A stretch of DNA of 64,000 nt from Epiperipatus broadwayi (lineage: Eukaryota; Onychophora; Udeonychophora; Euonychophora; Peripatidae): contig JAQFVV010000036.1 of assembly GCA_028023455.1 (NCBI GenBank), positions 5,945,576 through 6,009,575 on the forward strand. Direction: 5' to 3'. Shown here one piece after another: positions 22,001 to 33,830 of this stretch. The first letter of the stretch is position 1. Every line of letters starts with the position of its first letter. Below the pieces are notes generated by a model. The model searched no databases and had not been told where the DNA came from. It saw nothing but the letters and a program-made list of their open reading frames with translations. The position numbers were made by a program, and so were the translations under genes.

Positions 22001-23322
22001 AAAACCTATATTTCAATTATTAAACATAATTTATGCAGATTTATCTAATATAAATTAATCATTTTTTGATCAGTATCAGAAGTTAAAATAATAATTCTCT
22101 AATTATGACATTTATAAATAATAAGAGATTTAAGTAAAGTGTGAAACCCCCCCCCCCCCCAAAAAAAAAGCTCAATTTTTCATTTGGAATAAATAATATA
22201 AATAACTTAAATTCAGAGGTTAATAACAATTTTATTTTAAGTTATTTTAACCAATCTTTCTTAGATTCTTACCGTTAGTGAAAGTTACATTTTTCTTATA
22301 AGTTAATCTCGGGATTTTCGTCCAAATTTCTTTGTTCTTATTATATTCCATTTTAACAGATTCTATGATACTATCGTGAAATACTGGAGAAAGAAAAAAT
22401 TATAAAGACGTCAGGCCCTTTGGTTTATTAGCTTGTCATTTTTTGTAAGCATAGAAATGAAATTTAAATTCCTCCCTTATCAAATCAATAAACTAATTAA
22501 TGTAAAGCGAAAAATTTTCTCTTTTTTTAAAACAAACAGCTGTTTGTCACAACTGAATTTCGAACATTTTTTTAATTGCTTTAGTTTATAAAAAACAATA
22601 GAATAAAATTAAATATGATTTTGTGTTCATTTACAAAGAAATAGAACATTCTTTTTTTTAAAAAAAAATACAGAATAACACATAAACAAAATTAATGTGG
22701 TCTAACAAATATAATTTAATTTAAACTCCTCATTAAATTTTCATTATTAACATTGTTTTCAATTGTTATTAAAAAAAGTATTTTTTTTATTATTCCAAGC
22801 ATGTTTTAAATATTTATGTACTTATAAATCTATTTATATCCTCTCATGTCTGTAATCAATAAGAGCGGGGGCCCAATTAGATATTTCATGGAAGGGGGGG
22901 GTGCTTCAAAATATGATGACTAACTTAAATACGCATTTCTTAATTTTAAAAAATTAGTGATTGAATAATATAATTTAAACAAGTATATATCATCTATAGA
23001 AAACAATATCTAAAAACATTTTCTAGCCTTTTGATTAGGAGAAGCCTACCAAAATTGAATCAAAATCTAGCTATTAAGCGTCTTGATATTCAACAGATAG
23101 GATTGCTAAAATGTTTAGCTTGTCTTGGGTCATAGTTGAACTTAAGTAATTTTTTATTAGTTTTAACTAAAGAAATATCCTTTCTCCAGAAGCATTGATA
23201 TGGTTAACTATATCCAAAGAATAATACAGAAATTATGAAAAGCGCTTTGTCATTTTCTACTAAAGATTGAAAGACTTTATAAAGTTTTGCACAATATCCA
23301 ATAAAAAACTAATTTTAGAACT
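22001..23322. other. AT-rich spacer with homopolymer runs
   Basis: Contains a C-run followed by an A-run at about 22147-22169 and a short GC-rich patch at 22863-22902. No coding frame or repeat family recognised. Confidence 0.4.
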
Positions 23323-23635
23323 TCTATTTTATATAAGTACAATTTATTCAAAAACCACTTTAAACACTTTTTAGCAAAACTCTTTATTTGTACATATATA
23401 CATACACCTACATTTCAACTATTCTGCAGTCTTCTTCAGAGCCAATTTACTTTAATCTCCTAAGAAATTAAGGTAAATTGGCTCTGAAGAAGAAAAGATT
23501 AAAGTAAATTGGCTCTGAAAAAGACTGCAGGACAGTCAAAACATATGTGTATATATATATATGTGTGTGTACAAATAAAGAGTTTTGCTAAAAAGTGTTT
23601 GAAGTGGTTTGGATAAATTGTATTTATATAAAATA
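23323..23635. mobile_element. inverted PLE-like repeat with degenerate hammerheads
   Basis: The arms 23323-23470 and 23480-23635 are diverged reverse complements. Read outward from the centre each gives AAATTGGCTCTGAAGA, AGACTGCAG, then a tail ACAAATAAAGAGTTTTGCTA and AAAAAGTGTTT. On the minus strand (left arm) CTGAAGA, GACT/AGTT and GAAAT survive. On the plus strand (right arm) the stem GACTG/CAGTC is perfect but the core reads CTGAAAA and AAAAC. Stem I is not convincing in either arm. The layout (head-to-head, tails outward) matches the family A and B elements. A 66-codon minus-strand frame here is spurious. Confidence 0.55.
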
Positions 23636-23681
23636 TTACAGCAAAATAAAGAAAAGTGTGATTTTGGTAACTTCTATTTTG

Positions 23682-25900
23682 TGACCAATATATTACCACC
23701 TAAATCTATCTCCTTTACAAAATCACTAAATGAATCTTAGTATTCATCAGAGCAATTTCTAACTATATCCCATGCTTTTTTAGTTGAGTTTTTTTTTTTC
23801 ATTTTTTGAAAATTTCCCAAAATAAATCATAGAATTTTTCAGTTGTTCAAATCAAGTTTGTAATGATTGCTTTGCTTTATTCAGAACTATAGCAAAAAGT
23901 TGTCAAGGGTTGGGGGCCTAGAGGTTAGCATAGCTGATTTCCAAGCAGTCATCCTAGGTTCGCTTCCTGGCCAATGCTTTGACATATAAAAAAAACTATA
24001 GCAAAATGTTTATTTTGAACAGTTCTGCAAGATTAACTATTGTCTCACCATTGACTTCATAACTAAAATATTTCTTTTTTGTTTGAATCTTTTTTTTTAA
24101 ATTCTGGATTTATCTACAAATCTTCTGTGAATAGTTTGCTTCATCTAGTATTGCTTGAAACAAGTATCGGTGAGTCATTGTAATAGTTCTTTTAAATGAA
24201 GAAAATTCACAGTAATATCCATGGAATTGTTTTGAAGTTTCTTGCTAACAAAATTTATTTGAAATAAAAATCATATCTAAATAAGATTATAAACTTGTAA
24301 TCTTCTATTGGGTATGCTAAAGTGCATCATACATTTCATCTACTTAATACCTTACTCTTTTAACACTTTGAATGTGATGTTTCCATCTTACATTTCAAAG
24401 AAGTTTTGTAGTAATGCCTTTAACATATTTATAAAAAAACTGACCATCATTTTGTGGATGATGAGAATAAAGCATACCAAACAAAGTTAATGTAACAGAA
24501 TAAGTTTACTTGTATCTGCCAAAATAAGATAATTATGACAATCACATGATATAAAAAATGCTCTTGAATTTTCCTTCTAGTCTAAACACCAAAAATATAT
24601 TCCTCCATATCTAAACCATCATCATACCTATGCCCTCTGATATTATTAATCTTTAACTCTATAAAATTAATTTCCTGCTTCAGCACTGTTTACAAATTTT
24701 CTCTGGAACAGTTTATACATTTATAAATTTAATAAACCATTCATAAATATTAATGATAGAACCATGTGACATACCATAAAGAAATGTATCTTGTTGACTC
24801 ATGCCTAAAGCACAGTCAAGAATAACAGCAAAATACTTTGCTTATTTTATTCAATTTATAATCTGGTTCTGAGTTTTACTTCTCATTAAATTTATTTTGA
24901 ATCATTTTGTTCAGATAATATTCTAGACTTTGTTTATTAGTGATTTGTTAAAGGTGATCTGAATTACTGGACCAAATTTATTAAGTAGTTCAATAATTTC
25001 TAAAAAGTTTCCATTATGCTAACAATCCTAGTTTTCAAATAGATTCTCAAAAGCCAAATTTCATTGAGCTAAAAATTTTATCACTGATAATAATCTTTCA
25101 AAAACATGATATAATTGCAATTTTTTTGATTAGTAATTTCTGTAATTCTTTGTCTAAATAAATGTTTCAAAAGTGACAGTCTCTTTTGAATTTTTTTATA
25201 TTTTAACATGACAAAAATATGATATCTTGACATTTGCTATTCTTCCTGTCTGGTATGGTTATATGGCCAATTATTGAAGCATGATATGGCCAGAGTAATT
25301 GATATATCTTCATAGAAAAGATGACAATAGTAATTTAAAAAATTATTTTATCTTTCAGAATATATTATTCAGAGAGAATATATTATTTTAACATTTGGAA
25401 GTTTTCTTTTTAGAAAAAAGTAATATGTTTTCTTTTTAAGATGAACTTTTGAAAAAATGAGTTTCATTATTTTGGGAAAGAAATTTATCCACAAGTATTT
25501 GCTCTTTGTTTTCTCTAGCCAAATAGCATGATCATGTTATATTCAGCAATTCATTAATTATTATTTTTGTTCTCAGGCTACTACACTGAATTATTTTCCT
25601 GACACTATTTCTTTCTGTGAATGTGTTTCTTTATTATTATTATCTATATCTGTTTTGCAATCCTGAATACATTTTCTGGAAACATTTTCATTTATATATT
25701 ATCATCTTCCTAATTAGTAACTTCTGATTCTGTGTATCATTGTGAGATCTTAAACATTTGTGGAAAGTACCTTTTTGCTCTTCCACTGTAAATTTTCTTA
25801 TCCCACTTATATTTTTTTTGGTACTATCACTTGGGTATTTTCAGCCAACATCACTTCCTTATTTTGAATTGGGTATCTTATGAAAAAAGTTAGAATGTTA
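23682..25900 (-). pseudogene. decayed hAT transposase (ZMYM1-like / TTF-type)
   Basis: Conceptual minus-strand translation in shifting frames gives collinear pieces of the hAT-derived protein often annotated as zinc finger MYM-type protein 1-like. In protein order: NGNFLEIIELLNKFGPVI (about 25030-24950), AKYFAVILDCALGMSQQD (about 24845-24790), RGHRYDDGLDMEEYIFGV (about 24640-24590), LFSSSTK (about 24450), SVKRVRYQVDEMYDAL (about 24375-24325), KKYFSYEVNGETIVNLAELF (about 24070-24015) and FEQLKNSMIYFGKFSK (about 23860-23810). Many stops and frameshifts make it non-functional. The N-terminal zinc-finger part toward 25900 is only faintly visible. A SINE interrupts it at 23898-23993. I see no terminal inverted repeats. 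A host-domesticated gene is unlikely given the decay. Confidence 0.75.
23898..23993 (+). mobile_element. tRNA-derived SINE inserted in hAT pseudogene
   Basis: Head GGGTTGGGGGCCTAGAGG, box-A-like TTAGCATAGCTG, box-B-like TAGGTTCGCTTCC, then GACATATAAAAAAA. It is flanked by exact 13-bp duplications AACTATAGCAAAA (23885-23897 and 23994-24006), which shows retroposition into the transposase remnant. Same family as 7566-7655, 45559-45662 and 50601-50715. The long tRNA-like head suggests a Pol III promoter. It is not a functional tRNA because the acceptor stem and clover-leaf do not close. Confidence 0.85.
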
Positions 25901-27398
25901 ACATTTCTTTGCAAAAGCAAATAATCAGAGTTGTCCTGAGAAAAAGCAGGGCCTATAGTATTATACAGAATAAAAAATATTTAGATATTTAAAAATAATT
26001 ATTTTATTTGTGTATATAGTGTATCTACTGAAATTTGAAATAAATTTTATTTGGTGATGTAAGGTCAATTGTATAAAAACAAATTTTGATTTAATTTTAA
26101 TAGTGAATATATTAACCTGGAATGCATTGGACTATATTGCTATGACAACATATAATATTGGAGAAAGAAATTTTTATTATATAATTTCAGTTTATAAAAC
26201 TTATAAATTAACTCTATTCATTTAAAAAATGAATGTGTAAATAAGAATGTTAGTACTCTTGATACAATTATTATTTCCCTTTATTATGTATATTTTTGTT
26301 ACTGCATTCACAATAGTAGCTGACAAATAATACATCTAAATATTTAATATCTCGAGTATATTATTTTATTTGTATAATATTATATTGAAAAATATGTAAA
26401 AAAGTATATTTCCATTGTAATATGGAAGAATGTAGTATCTAAGTTGTTTAATTTATGTTGGAGTGAAACAATCTTATTTGTATTTTTAAAATGTAAATGT
26501 TTGTTATATATAATAATTATATTTTTTTATTTGTCATTGTTATTGTGTAGTGAGATTTTTATTTATGGAATACCAGCTGTAATTGACCAAAGAGTTAATA
26601 TGGAGTGTTGCTACAGTTTCTCTTTTGCCAATTTAAAAATATTATAAATATAACTAAGCAGATTAAACTAGCACTCTCTATCTTGGCTCCAATAGAAGTG
26701 AATCTAAGTTTCTTCATATGATTTTTTAAATTTATTTTTAAAAGTAAATGATTATTATATGGATAGAATGGTGGAGGGAAAGCAATAATATTTGTCCATT
26801 AACTGGAAAAATTTATCAAGGATTTGTGAAAAGTGACAATTTATTAAAAGAATAAAAGTTATTTCTTAGCAGTTAAATACCATTTGAATATCTCTTTGCT
26901 TTTAAAAATGGATATTATCTACTTTTCAATGGTGAGATCTAAATGTTAACAACAAAAACATGTATACAAAGATCGTGTTTACCTGCTAATATAATTTTAT
27001 AAGCTTGAAAGATTATTTATACATGGGATAGAAATTGGCTCAATTTCCATCACATGGTCATGGATGAAACTAGTATCTATACACTTATAATGGTTTATAA
27101 ATCAAATACTTGACAAAGAATAAAATATTTATGTTTTGTAATCATGGATATAAACTAATATTTTCATATTGATAATGCCATAAATCAAATACTTACTAAA
27201 TGAAAGAATAATTTGGATATTGGAAAATATCAAAATTAATAAAATGTCCTTCAAATATATTATAGCTCTTTGTGATATTTCTATTTTTTCTGGAATAACA
27301 ATACATTGTTGGGTTGTGGTTTAAGAAATAGATGTTAGTACTATAGTACTATTTTTAAAATATCATTTGTGAGGATGATTGATCAGGTTATTTACTAA
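25901..27398. other. AT-rich, nothing recognised
   Basis: No repeat of the families described here and no coding frame with recognisable features. Confidence 0.4.
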
Positions 27399-27400
27399 TA

Positions 27401-28304
27401 CACCTGGGTCTTGTTTTATGCAGATTATTTTAATGTGATTTTGAAGTTATGCGATTCATGTTTCTTCTTAATATCTTTCATATTTCACTATATTTATTAG
27501 ATATCAAGAAATTTAAATTATTAATAACTTATTTTGACTTGAAATACTTTTTTTTTTCAAAAATATAACATTCTAACGTGAATATGGCCTGAAGATGTAT
27601 TTAGAGTATTAGCTTCTATGTAAATAACCTACTTATACTAATGAGTAAATAATAATAATAGATTTATACTTACGTATAAAAATATCGCAATAAATATTCA
27701 AAAATTTTAAACTTTTAAAATGTATTTTGTTAATTATAACAGAAATAAATATTTTTTTTAGATTTTTAAAATAAATAATAATGAAGATTTTATTGATTTA
27801 TAAACTGAAAATAATTTTTCTAATGATAATCAATAATCTTTTTAATTTGATTATGATCTAATTTTTTTAATATAGAAACAAAAAACAATTAACACAGCTG
27901 AAGACTGAAAGTGGCGCTAGTTGTATGTCACATGACGAATCTAATTTCTTAATATTTCACAAATGAACGCATGTTGTCAAATGTCCAAATAACCGCTAAT
28001 GATTAAAATATGTATGAAAAAATGTAAAATTAAATACTGTAGTTAATAAAAAAAGTAAAAAATTTCTGTCTTGTATTTTTTTTTTCAAATATTTGAAATT
28101 TTTTATTAGTCATACTTTATTTCCTTATTTTTTTTTAATGCGAATTTTAAAGTAATTTTTTTTCTTGCTTGGCTTTTATGCAATTTCTGAAAATTACAAC
28201 CCCCTATCCCCATTTTTCAAGGTAAGTTAAGTCTATTCTTGTGCGATTTCTTTTGTGCGCATTTTCTGAGGAATCTATCTACTGCATAAAATGAGATCCA
28301 GGTG
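27401..28304. mobile_element. TA-flanked MITE, CACCTGGGTC family, copy 2
   Basis: Starts CACCTGGGTCTTGTTTTATG after TA (27399-27400) and ends ATGAGATCCAGGTG before TA (28305-28306). Its left half is the reverse complement of the right half of the 47.3 kb copy (for example AAGTTATGCGATTCATGTTT). Its right end keeps the GCATAAAATGAGA terminus and the internal TTGTGCGATTTCTTTTGTGC seen in copy 1. No open frame. Confidence 0.85.
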
Positions 28305-28306
28305 TA

Positions 28307-29421
28307 TATTTATTATTTGCATATATATAATTGTATAGGATATAAATGGTAATATAGTTTAAATTAAGTAGAGATTGATTTTGCATATTTAAAGTATAAG
28401 AGAGTTATGTTTTTCTAAATTCAAACTCATATTTTCATAACTTAGTAATTATTATTTTAATTTTTAAAAACTATTTATCTCACTATTTATCAATTACAAA
28501 TTGATCTCAAGTATTTATTTTTATTTTATTCTCTTAGAACATGAACAAATATGTAGATTTATTTTTAGTATATTTTTATTCACATTAACTATATTTTTTT
28601 ATATATGAAGATTAAGAATGTCCTTGACTCTTATATTTTGAAAAGTACATATGGGCTACAACACATTTGTGTTACATGGATATACAGTTTTAGTTGCAGT
28701 TCTTTATAGGTGATGTTTGATATACAACCACTTATTTCATTTAAAACAATTAATGTCAATTGAAAATCTATTGCATAAAGCATAATCAGATCATATATAT
28801 ATATATTAAATGTTTGTTTGTCATATATATGTTTTTAATTTATATCTGTTTGTTACTAAATTTTGAATTAATTTAAAATAAGTAAACTTGTTTGATTATC
28901 ATTTAATTTTACAATGTAAATTTATTGATTAATGGAATGTGGATAAGATACAATTCACAAATAAATTGTACTATCTAATTCATTAGAAGCAGTTAAAAAA
29001 TAGGTTGAAAGTTCAACCATAGGATAGGAAAGAGAGTATAATTAGATATTGTTTTCTTTCTATTAAATTTAATGTTTATTATATACCAGGTATAGATTTT
29101 TATATAGCAATAAATTAATTGACTTGATATTCTTAAATATTTAATAAATAATTAGAAGCTTATTGTAATTATTTTGTTAGTAACAAGTAGCAGTTATATT
29201 AAGATAGAAATTATATACAAATTGATTCAATGATTGATAAAGATACAAATCTAATAATTATTGAAGATAAATAAAGGTAACTACAATTCAATTTTTGTGT
29301 ATTTATTTTAAATCATTCTTGTTTAAATTGAATATTATATTGTCAGTATATAGCCATAAAGAGTGTAATCTTATTCAGTTATAGAGCTGGTAATAGTAAT
29401 GTATTTTATTCTGTTACAAAT
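28307..29421. other. AT-rich, nothing recognised
   Basis: AT-rich DNA with a TATA run near 28793-28806. No coding; weak resemblance to repeat R1 near 29395 (TTATTCTGTTACAAATTAGA). Confidence 0.4.
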
Positions 29422-29432
29422 TAGAGTGATTT
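29422..29432 (+). repeat. 11-bp target-site duplication, left
   Basis: TAGAGTGATTT, repeated exactly at 30287-30297. Confidence 0.8.
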
Positions 29433-29919
29433 AATTACAAAGATATCAAGTCATATATCACATGAGCTAATTTAACAAACTTATATTACAAATGTTATAT
29501 ATAGAACTCACAAATAAGCTCTGAACAAGCTTTGCAGAATATCCCCAACCACAGACCAATTTCTGCTACTGGCTTCCTCGGTGAGGTGCTAGGATATTCA
29601 AGCATTAGATTAAAAATACCAGGACAAGCCCAGCACTTTATCTAATGGATAACTATTAAGTAGAAAATCTGAAATTTTCAGAATTCATATGTCTTCCAAT
29701 CAAGCTATCCAGCTTAAATAGCCATATGGAACTGAACCAAGTTCAGATACACCTTATATTAATAACTTTAGCAATATAAAATTGCCAAAGCCTTAATAGA
29801 AAAAAATAAAATTATGAAGAAATCAAGTCATATGTCACATGAACTAATTTAACAAGCTTGTATTACAAATGTTAGAGCTTGCAAATAAACTCTTAACAAG
29901 CTTTGCAGAATATCCCCAA

Positions 29920-29960
29920 TGCCAGACCAGTTTCTGTTACTGGCTTCCTCAGTGAGATGC
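29920..29960 (-). ncRNA. hammerhead ribozyme, family A1 (internal tandem copy)
   Basis: Minus strand: CTGAGGA (complement of 29946-29952), GAAA (29931-29934), stem III ACT/GGT with one U-G and cleavage triplet GTC. Stem II is reduced to GC/AC and stem I to about three pairs, so activity as a monomer is doubtful. Confidence 0.5.
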
Positions 29961-30194
29961 TAGAATATTCAAGCATTAGATTAAAAATACCAGGTGATTT
30001 TATATTGTTAACGTTATTAATATGTGGTGTATCTGAACTTGGTTCAATCCCATATGGCTATTTAAGTTAGATAGCTGGATTGGAAGACATATGAATGTTC
30101 TGAAAATTTCAAATTTTCTACATAATAGTTATCCATTAGATAAAGTGCTGGGCTTGTCCTGGTATTTTTAATCTAATGCTTGAATCTCCTAGCA

Positions 30195-30235
30195 CCTTAC
30201 TGAGGAAGCCAGTAGCAAAAACTGGTCTGTGGTTG
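30195..30235 (+). ncRNA. hammerhead ribozyme, family A1, core mutated
   Basis: CTGAGGA at 30200-30206, stem II GC/GC, then AAAACTGGTC where GAAACTGGTC is expected. The G12 change should abolish cleavage. Confidence 0.45.
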
Positions 30236-30286
30236 GGGATATTCTGCAAAGCTTGTTCAGAACTTATTTGCAAGCTCTATATATAA

Positions 30287-30297
30287 TAGAGTGATTT
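30287..30297 (+). repeat. 11-bp target-site duplication, right
   Basis: TAGAGTGATTT, exact copy of 29422-29432. Confidence 0.8.
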
Positions 30298-30749
30298 GCT
30301 ATAATCATATTTAAAGTTCATTCATATGGATTGTAAATTTAGTTTAAATATTAAATTTTAATATTAATATTTGATTAGAATAAACACTAATAATCTTTCA
30401 TATGTTTTAATCATTATAGCCTAAAGTTTTACTAACTTAACTTTATTAAACTGAAAACTAATTGGATATTATTTGTCAATTGTGCTTGAATAAGCATCAA
30501 ATAGGAATCTATTATTTATTTTATATATTGATTGTGATTGGATATTATACATTTTAATATTATTTAATAAGATAATTTTATTTTATAATACTGTAAGTTG
30601 GTGAAAGTGGAGAGATAGGTTAGATTTATTGATTTTGTATTGTTATTGAATATTTAGTTTTATTATAATTGACTTAATTAATAAGAACATATTGGTATTA
30701 GTGGTCTAGCATGGCTAAGTTAGCATTATTTTTATTTAATTGTAATTAG
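30298..30749. other. AT-rich spacer
   Basis: No recognisable feature; perhaps the unmatched edge of repeat R1. Confidence 0.35.
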
Positions 30750-31870
30750 AAATCAATTAGTGAGTCATATATCTGTTTAGATATCATTGATATTTTAGAT
30801 TTGTAAGGCATATTAAATTATTATTTCATCTAATTATTTTGTTTAAATATAAATAACATTTGACTTCTAGTATAAGTTTATATATATAAATATAGAAAAT
30901 TTTATTCTGTAAATTTGGTTACAACTCGTATGATAAGGTTAAAATTAGGAAACATTAAATGGCATTCAAAGAAAAAAAATGTTCAATAATGACATATTCT
31001 GCATTACATAACCTGGGAGGATTACAGTGATCCATAGGAATAATGGGAAGGGCCTGGGATTTGGTATCTTGGAAATAGATGACTAAGCTTGCATGACTCG
31101 AAATGTATAAAGATGACACTAAAGATTCATCCATGCAAAAATCATGGCATTACATAGGTAAATCAGACTCTTCAGAATGGATGTCAATGTCATCATATCC
31201 AGGATCTAAGATATAGAATTGAGGATGGGGCAATTAATAATCAATCCTGAAGGGATGCACCTAAACCAGTTTTTACTTGTTTCCAGTACAGGTTTTTTCT
31301 ATCAAGATATAAAAGGAACTAGCCTTAGGGATGCATCGCAATCAACTTCCATGTGACTTCAAAGATGTAGGGGAGGGGGGGTTTGGTCTCTCTTCCAAAT
31401 TTACAGTACTTTGATTCATAAAAAATATAAAAGCTTATATGTCTAGTTCTTTGTCATTATTTTTATTCTATTATAAGTGGTTTATATAATAGGTACATAT
31501 TATTTAGAAGATAATGTTGTTTGGCTTTATTGTTTTATCTTTAATCTTTTGCAAATAATTTTTATATTTTGGGGTAGGTTGAGACAATGATTTTGCTTGT
31601 TTTCTATTTATTGTAAAGGCTATTTGAATTTATGATGTTGCAGTGAAGATTATCATTCTTTTATTAATTTAAGTGTTAGATTGTAATTCATTGATTGATA
31701 TTCAGTTTAGCTTAGTTTACTGTTTTCATTCTATTACAAATAACACTATATTTCATGGGCATAATTAAATTAGGATTATTCTTCCTTGGTTCATATTTTC
31801 ATTCTGCTGTAAATGGTGATCAATAATTAGACTATGACTAAGGATGCAATATGACCCATATATCCATTCA
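30750..31870. repeat. old dispersed repeat R1, copy 2
   Basis: Collinear with 13190-13920: ATATCATTGATATTTTAGAT, TAATTATTTTGTTTAAATAT, later TTTCATTCTATTACAAAT and GATCAATAATTAGACTATG. A less AT-rich segment at about 31010-31400 has no counterpart in copy 1 and may be a separate insertion. No coding is seen. Confidence 0.55.
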
Positions 31871-31976
31871 GTTATAAATTGTATTAATCTTTAGAAAATA
31901 TTTTTAGTCCTATGGTGACCAACGATTGAGATATATTTTCATTCAGATTATATTAAAAGTTTTTATTTTAGTACAG

Positions 31977-32055
31977 AGAGCATACCAATAGTGCAAACAA
32001 CTCTTAATAAGTGTAGTAAGAGAAAACATTTAACGCCTCTGTTCTAAATATAGAG
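31977..32055 (-). mobile_element. family A repeat, 3' fragment
   Basis: Matches 63480-63556: GCATACCAATAG..CAAACAA, CTCTTAATAAGTG and GGTAAGAGAAAA-like blocks. No ribozyme is included; the match stops before it. Confidence 0.6.
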
Positions 32056-33464
32056 AGATTTTAAATGTTAATACGAAAAAAATTATATTTTATTACTTTC
32101 AATTATTTATTGCAAATTCATTAATATTTTTTTTTTTTTGTAAATTATGATTCAATAAATAAAATCGCTAATGGAGAAAATTAATCTTGACCTATGCTGA
32201 TTTTATATTAACATGATCAGAACATTGTGAAATATTTAAGTATACACAATGTGCATAGCCAAGAACACTAGTCTCTGCACAATCAATGCGTCTACATTGA
32301 ATTATCTTGCATGTGGCAAAAAAAATAATGAATTTATTATAGATAAGTTTATTGAGTTATTCATTATATAAAACAATTAAACTATATTAAATGTAGTTAA
32401 TTTGATAGACAAATAATTCACATACATATAAATAATTCAATTCACAATTTAGTGAAAATAATTATAATTTATTTGGCCAACGTAATTTATTTAATGTTAA
32501 CACTTGGCATATCTTTATTTTCAGTGACAAGACTATTTGCTATAGCATTCTGCATCCATCAGAGAATTGGAAAAAGATAAAATAGAATTAGTCAGCTCTA
32601 TGCTTAATATAGATAAAAGTATATAAAAAGTACTTCAGTGTATATATAAATGTTTTTAATTATTGAAATTTTTGAAATTATGAGTTATATTTTTTAATAC
32701 AATTTTTAATTCCACCAACTTTGCAAAATGTGGTGCCCTCTTCAAGGGTGAGGCTCAATTCGATGCAATTAGTCCAATTAGATTATATCCAGTTCTATAT
32801 TTTCTACCATCAAGCCTAATTTGAAAATAAAATGATAAACTAACTCTATTGATGATTCCTTTTGGTATAGCATGTGAATGGTTACTTTAGTATATTTATT
32901 TTAGTTATATTTTGTCAAAAGATTAATAGTTCCTTTCAAAATATGAATTAAACCAATTTTGTTTGTGATTATTTTATTTTTCTTTTAACAACAACCAATC
33001 CTCTGTTTAAGTTTACCATCACAATGTGTATATATATGCATAAATTAAGATCAACTTCACCCAATGGGAAAAACTGTGCTAAGAGCTTTTAAAATATATT
33101 TTGTCGTCATAAAAAATCTTTTCAATTAAATCAAGCACTTTCAAAATTATAGTTACATTTCAAAAATTTTAATTTTAAAATCAATATACAAGATTAAATT
33201 ATATATCTTAATAAAGAACAATTTTAATTATTTAAATATTGAATTAAAAAGTGATTGCTCTAAATAAGTGCTTAACAAAAAATATGCATTTGTAGAGTTA
33301 ATTTGCATAATGTTTATCATTCGCACAAACTAATAAACCAATTTACATATTCTATATAATATTTAAATACAAGAACATTAAACTTGTATTTAAATATTTC
33401 ATATTTAGCCTGAATTCGGCCCATCTCTCTTCTATATATTTAAATGGACATGTTGAGGTCCTAT
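32056..33464. other. AT-rich, nothing recognised
   Basis: AT-rich DNA with a T-run at 32130-32140. No coding frame or known repeat. Confidence 0.4.
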
Positions 33465-33830
33465 ACATGAGGGGTTAGAGTGGCTTAAGGGCAACATAGG
33501 TATGACAGTAACACTGGCATCAATAAGAGCTTTGAGCATTCCATCATCAGAATTTCAATGATATGGATGACTGAAGAGTTGGAGGAAGGAGAGGATTGAA
33601 GACGTCCATTAAAGTTTGATAATTTGCTATCTTAATATAAAATGAGCACTGATTATATATATGTGTATGGGAGATGATGATCAGGGGCGACTGATGAGTG
33701 ATGTTCAGCACGAAATACGCATGTTGGAGATCATTTGCTTTTTTCACATGTATGTTGTCATGTGTATCGGTTATATAAGATGGAGTGCATAGCTGTAGGA
33801 AAATTGAAATTCTGAGTTCAAATCCTTTCT
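33465..33830 (+). mobile_element. family B hammerhead repeat, decayed
   Basis: Aligns with 35160-35525: GGCAACATAGGTATGAC, GAGCTTTGAGCATTCCATCA, GAGGATTGAAG. The ribozyme site at 33688-33726 keeps CTGATGA (33691-33697), a GTG/CAC stem II and GAAA, but the base at the cleavage position reads G and stem I is weak. It ends with GAGTTCAAATCC, like the box-B-like 3' motif of other copies. Confidence 0.7.

Larger units (their letters stand above)
29433..30286. mobile_element. family A1 hammerhead element: tandem plus inverted
   Basis: An 854-bp insertion between exact 11-bp duplications. From the left it has a minus-strand unit, then a second minus-strand unit in direct tandem (ribozyme to ribozyme 371 bp, tail to tail 377 bp), then from about 30005 a plus-strand copy that ends at the right duplication. 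Each part carries a hammerhead site: minus at 29545-29590 (core CCGAGGA, damaged), minus at 29920-29960 (CTGAGGA and GAAA intact) and plus at 30195-30235 (CTGAGGA intact, GAAA changed to AAAA). The unit holds CTTGGTTCAATCCCATATGG about 150 bp before the ribozyme and CATGTGACNTATGACTTGAT near the 3' end. No protein is encoded. The repeat unit size and ribozyme fit both PLE terminal repeats and animal retrozymes. Confidence 0.88.

Noticed and set aside
29433-30286. Firm assignment of families A and B to retrozymes
   Set aside because: Unit size, tandem form and ribozyme fit retrozymes, but inverted arrangement and PLE remains in the window fit PLE terminal repeats equally well. Sequence alone does not decide.
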